Of a stretch of DNA of 35,457 nucleotides, positions 32,041 through 35,457 are shown piece after piece. The position numbers were made by a program, and so were the translations under genes. Position 1 is the stretch's first letter, and the number at the start of each line of letters is the position of its first letter. The notes under the pieces were generated by a model. That model did not search any database. It was not told the origin of the DNA and was given only the letters and a program-made list of their open reading frames with translations. Origin of the DNA: Candidatus Treponema faecavium (GTDB lineage Bacteria; Spirochaetota; Spirochaetia; Treponematales; Treponemataceae); assembly GCA_019113455.1 (NCBI GenBank), contig DXHG01000055.1, forward strand, positions 1 through 35,457, read 5' to 3'.

Positions 32041-32095
32041 TGATAAAACCAGAGTAAATATCCCGGCATCAGATTTCCCATTTAAAAAATAAAAA

Positions 32096-32317
32096 TTTGG
32101 CGATGGCAAAATTTTATTTTGCCATTTATCCTGAGTGAATTTTGCCGATGGCCAGCGAGACACTTGCCGTCGGCAAACGTTTCATTTGCCGACGGCAAAC
32201 AAAAAATTTGCAATCGGCAAGTGCGCCGCTGGCCGACGGCAAATTTTTTACCGGATAAACGGCAAATGTAAATTTTGCCATCGGGAATTTTTTTGCCGTC
32301 GGCAAATCTCTTGCCGC
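32096..32317. repeat. Array 2 of TTTGCCGTCGGCAAA, inverted copy of array 1
   Basis: About ten full or half TTTGCCG/CGGCAAA sites. Read on the minus strand, a core of more than 70 bp (about 32176-32250) is nearly identical to 14527-14600 of array 1. A central hairpin has a perfect 14-bp stem (32164-32177 with 32185-32198) and CGTTTCA loop. The paired sites are slightly more perfect than in array 1. From 32318 to 32397 lie further fragments of the composite repeat (GCGCGTGCAAGCGCAGAC). Confidence 0.85.
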
Positions 32318-32397
32318 AGTACGCAGCGCCAGTGCAGCAATCGAACCGCAGAGACTGGCAGAAAAAGAGCCGCGCGTGCAAGCGCAGACATTCCCTC

Positions 32398-32427
32398 TTG
32401 ACAAGAAAAACGCTTTTGCGCTAGTAT
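32398..32427 (+). promoter_or_regulatory. Promoter of the initiator tRNA
   Basis: A consensus TTGACA (32398-32403), an 18-bp spacer and TAGTAT (32422-32427). The start would be near 32434, 6 nt before the tRNA. Confidence 0.75.
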
Positions 32428-32439
32428 ACCCGCACACGA

Positions 32440-32512
32440 CGCAGGGTAGAGCAGTTGGCAGCTCGTCGGGCTCATAACCCGGAGGCCGTAGGTTCGAGTC
32501 CTACCCCTGCTA
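32440..32512 (+). tRNA. Initiator tRNA-fMet (anticodon CAT)
   Basis: A 73-nt cloverleaf with initiator features: three consecutive G-C pairs in the anticodon stem (TCGGG CTCATAA CCCGG), A11-U24 in the D stem, and an unpaired first position. Acceptor CGCAGGG faces CCCTGCT, so the 1-72 mismatch is C-U, not the usual C-A. T arm GTAGG/CCTAC with TTCGAGT. CCA is not encoded. Confidence 0.95.
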
Positions 32513-32518
32513 ACAGAG

Positions 32519-32549
32519 AAAGTCTGATACAGCGTATCAGACTTTTTTT
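32519..32549 (+). terminator. Terminator of the initiator tRNA
   Basis: A perfect stem AGTCTGATAC/GTATCAGACT (32521-32530, 32534-32543) with AGC loop, followed by T through 32549. The T-run overlaps the stop codon of the convergent kinase gene. Confidence 0.9.
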
Positions 32550-34074
32550 ATTCCCCTGACAGCCGACAGACATGAAACGCAACGGTAAAGCGCGTTTCTC
32601 CGTCTGCGCTTTCGGCGGTAATGTGCGCGCCGTGGCGTTCGGCTATCTGACGTGCTATCGCGAGGCCAAGCCCCGTTCCGCCCGTTCTTTCGGTATTTGA
32701 CGCGCGGTAAAAACGATCGAATACGTGCGGCAGTGCTTCAGGCGCAATGCCGCTGCCGTTGTCGCGCACGCAGGCGCTGACAGCGTCCTGGCTGCGGATG
32801 AGCGAGAGCGATACTTCTGCCCCTTCGGGAGAAAACTTGACAGCGTTGTCAAGCAGTATCAGCAGAAGCTGGCGGATGCGCCCGTAATCGCCTAAGACAG
32901 TGCAGTCTTTTTCTGTGCTTTTAAACACGATGCGCACCGATTTAGGCGCGGCAATGCGCCGCGCCGCGCGCACCGCATCCCGTGCGACGTCGTGCAGGTC
33001 AAACGTTTCTTTTTCGAGGCGGAACTGCTCGTTCTGCAGGCGGGAGAGATCGAGCAGATCGTTTATGAGCCGTGAAAGCTGTTCTGTCTCGCGCTGCATC
33101 TGCGCGTAGTATTCTGCGGTCTCTGTCTCGCCGCGTACCGCTCCGCTTAAAAGCATTTCAACCGAACCTTTGAGCACCGCCGCCGGCGTGCGCAGCTCAT
33201 GCGATATATTTGCAAAAAAGTCGTCGCGCATCCGGTCAAGCGACTTGCGCTCCTGTTCTGCCTGTTCAAGCCGGCCGGCAAGCGAGTCAACGTCGGCGGC
33301 AAGCAAGCCGATTTCGTCATCGTCGTTCACGCCGCAGCGTTCACCGTAGCGGCCTTCGGCAAGGCAGCGCGCCGTCTCCGAGATGCGCACGAGCGGGCGG
33401 GTAAACCGCCTGCTGAGAAGGAACGCCGCACCGGCAGCGGCCGCCGCCGCAGCCGCCGCCCCGAGCGCGAGCGCGTGCAGCGCGGGCGTTACCGCGCTGA
33501 GCACGCTGCTTTCCGGCGAGAAAAGCAGCGCTGCGCCTGCGGTATTTCCTGAATTGTCCCGTATCGGCACGCCTACGATAAGCGCTGCCGTGCCGAAGCC
33601 TGGGCCGCTGCCCGGGGGCAGGCGCTGTTTAAATGACGCCGAAGAGCCGTCAAGCAGGCCGGCGACCGCCTGCCGCAGTTCCTGCGGCAGTTCCTGTGCG
33701 GCGGCTGTGTACGATTCTGCGTACGGGACGTGATTTCTGCCGTGCATCCGGTTCCCGCCGCTTGAATCGGTGCGCATACACTGCATATTCATGCCGCGGT
33801 CTGCTATCCACATATCGGTTACAGCTATCTGTTTAAGAAACTGCCGGTAGATCCCAAATACACGCCGTTGTGCGCTGCCGTGCATACCGTATGGGCCGAG
33901 CGTCTGCGCGACGGCGAACGCCTGTTCGGTCATATGCTGCTGCTGGAGATTCGTCTCATGCAGGCGGAACAGCGACACGAATACAATGGTAAGCACGAGC
34001 GTAAAAAGCAGCAGCACCGCCAGAAAATACACGGCAATGCGGGAAAATATCGATGTCTTCATACGTGTTTTCAT
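32548..34074 (-). CDS. Sensor histidine kinase
   Basis: A 508-residue membrane kinase. TM1 lies at about 13-35 and a periplasmic sensor at 36-200. TM2 at about 205-228 is strikingly Ala-rich (ALGAAAAAAAAAGAAF). A HAMP domain follows. The dimerisation domain has the phospho-acceptor His292 in ANISHELRTPAAVLKG. The ATPase domain has the N box LLILLDNAVKFSP, G1 DNGSGIAPEALPHVFDRFYR and G2 GGTGLGLAIARQIAERHGA. The sensor region contains a Met/His/Cys-rich stretch (GMNMQCMRT, NRMHGRNH), which hints at metal or redox sensing. The start overlaps the response-regulator stop (ATGA), so the two are translationally coupled. A second in-frame ATG follows four codons later. Confidence 0.95.
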   Translation of the reverse strand: MKTRMKTSIFSRIAVYFLAVLLLFTLVLTIVFVSLFRLHETNLQQQHMTEQAFAVAQTLGPYGMHGSAQRRVFGIYRQFLKQIAVTDMWIADRGMNMQCMRTDSSGGNRMHGRNHVPYAESYTAAAQELPQELRQAVAGLLDGSSASFKQRLPPGSGPGFGTAALIVGVPIRDNSGNTAGAALLFSPESSVLSAVTPALHALALGAAAAAAAAAGAAFLLSRRFTRPLVRISETARCLAEGRYGERCGVNDDDEIGLLAADVDSLAGRLEQAEQERKSLDRMRDDFFANISHELRTPAAVLKGSVEMLLSGAVRGETETAEYYAQMQRETEQLSRLINDLLDLSRLQNEQFRLEKETFDLHDVARDAVRAARRIAAPKSVRIVFKSTEKDCTVLGDYGRIRQLLLILLDNAVKFSPEGAEVSLSLIRSQDAVSACVRDNGSGIAPEALPHVFDRFYRASNTERTGGTGLGLAIARQIAERHGAHITAESADGETRFTVAFHVCRLSGE

Positions 34075-34760
34075 TGGACGCGCTCAAACCGATAGCCTGC
34101 GCCGCGCACCGTTTCGATTGACCAGTCTGGATGGCTGGCGGCGGCGAGTTTTGCGCGCAGCCGCTTGATGTGCGAATCCACGGTGCGCGGATCGCCGTAG
34201 TAGTCTATGCCCCACAGCTGATCGAGGAGCATATCGCGCGTAAATACGCGCCCCGCGCCTGATGCGAGCGTCCACAGCACGTCTGTTTCGCGTTTAGTCA
34301 GCACGACCGGTTCCCCGTTTATTTCTACGCGGTACTCGTCGAGGTCTATGCGGAGGCTGCCCGCGTGCAGTGTGCGCCGCTGGCTCGGCACAGTTTCGCG
34401 TCCGATGCGGCGCATGACAGCGCGCACGCGCGCCATGACTTCCGCAGGCGAAAACGGTTTTACAATGTAGTCGTCCGCACCGATGTCCAGCCCCATGATT
34501 TTTTCAAATTCTTCGCTGCGCGCCGTTATCATGAGCACGGGTACGGTGCTTTCAGCTCGTATAAGACGGCATACCTGAAAGCCGTCTATTTGGGGCATCA
34601 TCACGTCGAGCAGTACAACTGCGGGCTCTTCAGTGCGGAAGAGTTCGAGCGCCTGAGCGCCGTCGTATGCGGCGAGCGGCGTGAAACCTTCTGCGCGGGC
34701 GGCGTCGCAGAGAATACGCACGAGCTGTTTGTTGTCATCCGCGATCAGCATAACTGCCAT
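34071..34760 (-). CDS. OmpR-family response regulator
   Basis: A 229-residue two-domain regulator. The receiver domain (1-120) has Asp8-Asp9, phospho-acceptor Asp52 in VVLLDVMMPQIDGFQV, Thr in MITAR and Lys in IVKPFSPAEVMARV. The C-terminal winged helix (about 130-228) shows VVLTKRETDVLWTLASGAGR, DPRTVDSHIKRLRAKL and VRGAGYRFE. It is the cognate partner of the kinase encoded downstream. AAGGAG lies before the ATG. The 182-bp region between it and the divergent ferritin-like gene has three GTGTCAAA-type sites, which are likely its binding sites. Confidence 0.96.
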   Translation of the reverse strand: MAVMLIADDNKQLVRILCDAARAEGFTPLAAYDGAQALELFRTEEPAVVLLDVMMPQIDGFQVCRLIRAESTVPVLMITARSEEFEKIMGLDIGADDYIVKPFSPAEVMARVRAVMRRIGRETVPSQRRTLHAGSLRIDLDEYRVEINGEPVVLTKRETDVLWTLASGAGRVFTRDMLLDQLWGIDYYGDPRTVDSHIKRLRAKLAAASHPDWSIETVRGAGYRFERVQ

Positions 34761-34804
34761 ACTGCGTCTCCTTGTCTATGCGATAAAAATATTCTACTAT
34801 ATAT

Positions 34805-34819
34805 ATGTGTCAAACACAT
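34805..34819. promoter_or_regulatory. Palindromic operator-like site ATGTGTCAAACACAT
   Basis: A 15-bp dyad (6-bp arms, CAA centre) 45 nt before the response-regulator start. It contains TGTCAAAC (34808-34815), whose reverse complement GTTTGACA occurs at 34903-34910; TTTGACAC (34869-34876) is a third related site. Autoregulation by the response regulator is inferred. Confidence 0.45.
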
Positions 34820-34897
34820 GGCAGTGTACACGGTAAAAAACAATAAAATATATGCGTTCTGCCGTATATTTGACACACACGCGGTATATGATGCGCG

Positions 34898-34920
34898 TGT
34901 CAGTTTGACAATACTATAAC
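34898..34920 (+). promoter_or_regulatory. Likely activator-dependent promoter of the ferritin-like gene
   Basis: The dyad TGTCAGTTTGACA (34898-34910) is followed after 4 nt by TATAAC (34915-34920). A usual -35 box is not at the right distance (TGCGCG there), so an activator bound at the dyad would sit over the -35 position. The start would be near 34927 and AAGGAG precedes the ATG at 34943. Confidence 0.45.
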
Positions 34921-34942
34921 ATCCCGATAAGGAGAAACACAA

Positions 34943-35457
34943 ATGAAAAAAACATGGTGTATGGCCGCAGCGCTTGTTCTGCTCGCGGCGGCGGTTCCAG
35001 CAGCCGGCTGGGGAGCGCAGGGCGCGGAGGAAGGAACGACGTATACGGTAGAAGAAATGCTTGAGTTTGCCGTTCAGGATGAATACCGTATGCAGCGCCT
35101 GTACGGTGTTCTGCAGCCTGATAATTACTGGGCACGCAGCCCGCATATGGATATGCTTGCAGTGCTGTGCGCGCGCTACGGTGTCGATGTTCCCGCAGAC
35201 AATCCCGACGCATATGAGCTGCCGCAGGCTTCAGACTCCGCAGAGAGCGTGCTGCAGGCAATAGAAGACGCGCAGGCTGAATCCGTGGGCATGTACAGCC
35301 GGTTCCTTGCAGAAGATTTGCCCGCTGATGTGCGCGATGTGTTTTGGCGGCTTCGCAGCTCAGGCGAACGGCAGCTTGCCGCACTGCAGCGCGGCGGGTA
35401 CGGCTACGGCCCTGCCGCAGGCGGCGGATATTACGGACGCGGCAGAGACTTTGGTGC
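34943..35457 (+). CDS. Secreted ferritin-like protein (DUF2202-like), cut by window end
   Basis: At least 171 residues; the frame is open to the right edge. A signal peptide lies at about residues 1-26 (AALVLLAAAVPAAGWGAQ). The mature part reads like a short four-helix ferritin-like domain of the DUF2202 type: YTVEEMLEFAVQDEYRMQRL has Glu residues placed as helix-A metal ligands, then RSPHMDMLAVLCARYGVDVP, SVLQAIEDAQAESVGMYSRF and VRDVFWRLRSSGERQLAALQ. A Gly/Tyr/Arg-rich tail follows (GGYGYGPAAGGGYYGRGRDF). It is probably a periplasmic or surface metal-binding or redox protein. AAGGAGAAAC before the ATG fixes the start. It is divergent from the two-component system, which probably regulates it. 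The family call is moderate because DUF2202 members vary. Confidence 0.75.
   Translation, partial: MKKTWCMAAALVLLAAAVPAAGWGAQGAEEGTTYTVEEMLEFAVQDEYRMQRLYGVLQPDNYWARSPHMDMLAVLCARYGVDVPADNPDAYELPQASDSAESVLQAIEDAQAESVGMYSRFLAEDLPADVRDVFWRLRSSGERQLAALQRGGYGYGPAAGGGYYGRGRDFG

Overview
The window looks like a chromosomal segment of a spirochete, most likely a moderately GC-rich Treponema. The basis is inference from content: a large dCache chemoreceptor, a lipoprotein/beta-barrel pair of treponemal style, a type III glutamine synthetase, c-di-GMP signalling proteins and a YtfQ-type sugar importer. There are 30 protein genes (one cut by the right edge), two tRNA genes, and long non-coding stretches filled with hairpin-rich repeats. 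No rRNA, CRISPR array, transposase, integrase or phage gene is visible.

Layout. 1-365: a copy of a composite hairpin repeat. 366-7019 (+): chemoreceptor; lemA with two TPM-domain genes; ychJ, an rlmB-like rRNA methyltransferase and a hemolysin III family protein. 7035-10032 (-): an apparent operon, in transcription order a REC-HD-GYP response regulator, a lone Hpt protein, hisG and hisB. 10298-13931 (-): a 789-residue lipoprotein followed by a beta-barrel-like protein. 13932-15369: 1.4 kb without a gene, holding two or three copies of the composite repeat and an array of the 15-bp near-palindrome TTTGCCGTCGGCAAA. 15370-16704 (+): purD. 16711-21245 (-): tRNA-Ala, a terminator, glnN, and an EAL protein with a degenerate GGDEF domain. 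21282-23669 (-): an unknown 559-residue protein and a HAD nucleotidase. 23862-28571 (-): ytfQ-ytfR-ytfT-yjfF, a furanose importer. 28572-29138: repeat copy plus a promoter with a 14-T spacer driving two small accessory genes (29139-29964). 30095-31161 (+): a Crp/Fnr regulator and thioredoxin. 31233-31790 (-): a DUF308 membrane protein. 31791-32439: repeats and a second, inverted copy of the TTTGCCG array. 32440-32512 (+): initiator tRNA. 32548-34760 (-): a two-component system, divergent from a secreted ferritin-like protein that runs off the right edge.

How it works together: two predicted c-di-GMP phosphodiesterases (HD-GYP and EAL) and a chemoreceptor make this a signalling-rich region. 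ytfQRT-yjfF supplies furanose sugars; glnN, hisG, hisB and purD serve nitrogen, histidine and purine metabolism. The two-component system at the right edge probably controls the divergent ferritin-like gene through repeated GTGTCAAA sites.

The most unusual content is non-coding: (i) a dispersed composite repeat with perfect hairpins, mostly with 3-nt loops, whose stems change sequence but stay paired; (ii) two inverted arrays of TTTGCCGTCGGCAAA 17.4 kb apart; (iii) a promoter with a homopolymeric T14 spacer; (iv) several genes with no Shine-Dalgarno sequence whose -10 box lies so close to the ATG that the mRNA should be leaderless. Family names come from reading the translations; no database search was possible.
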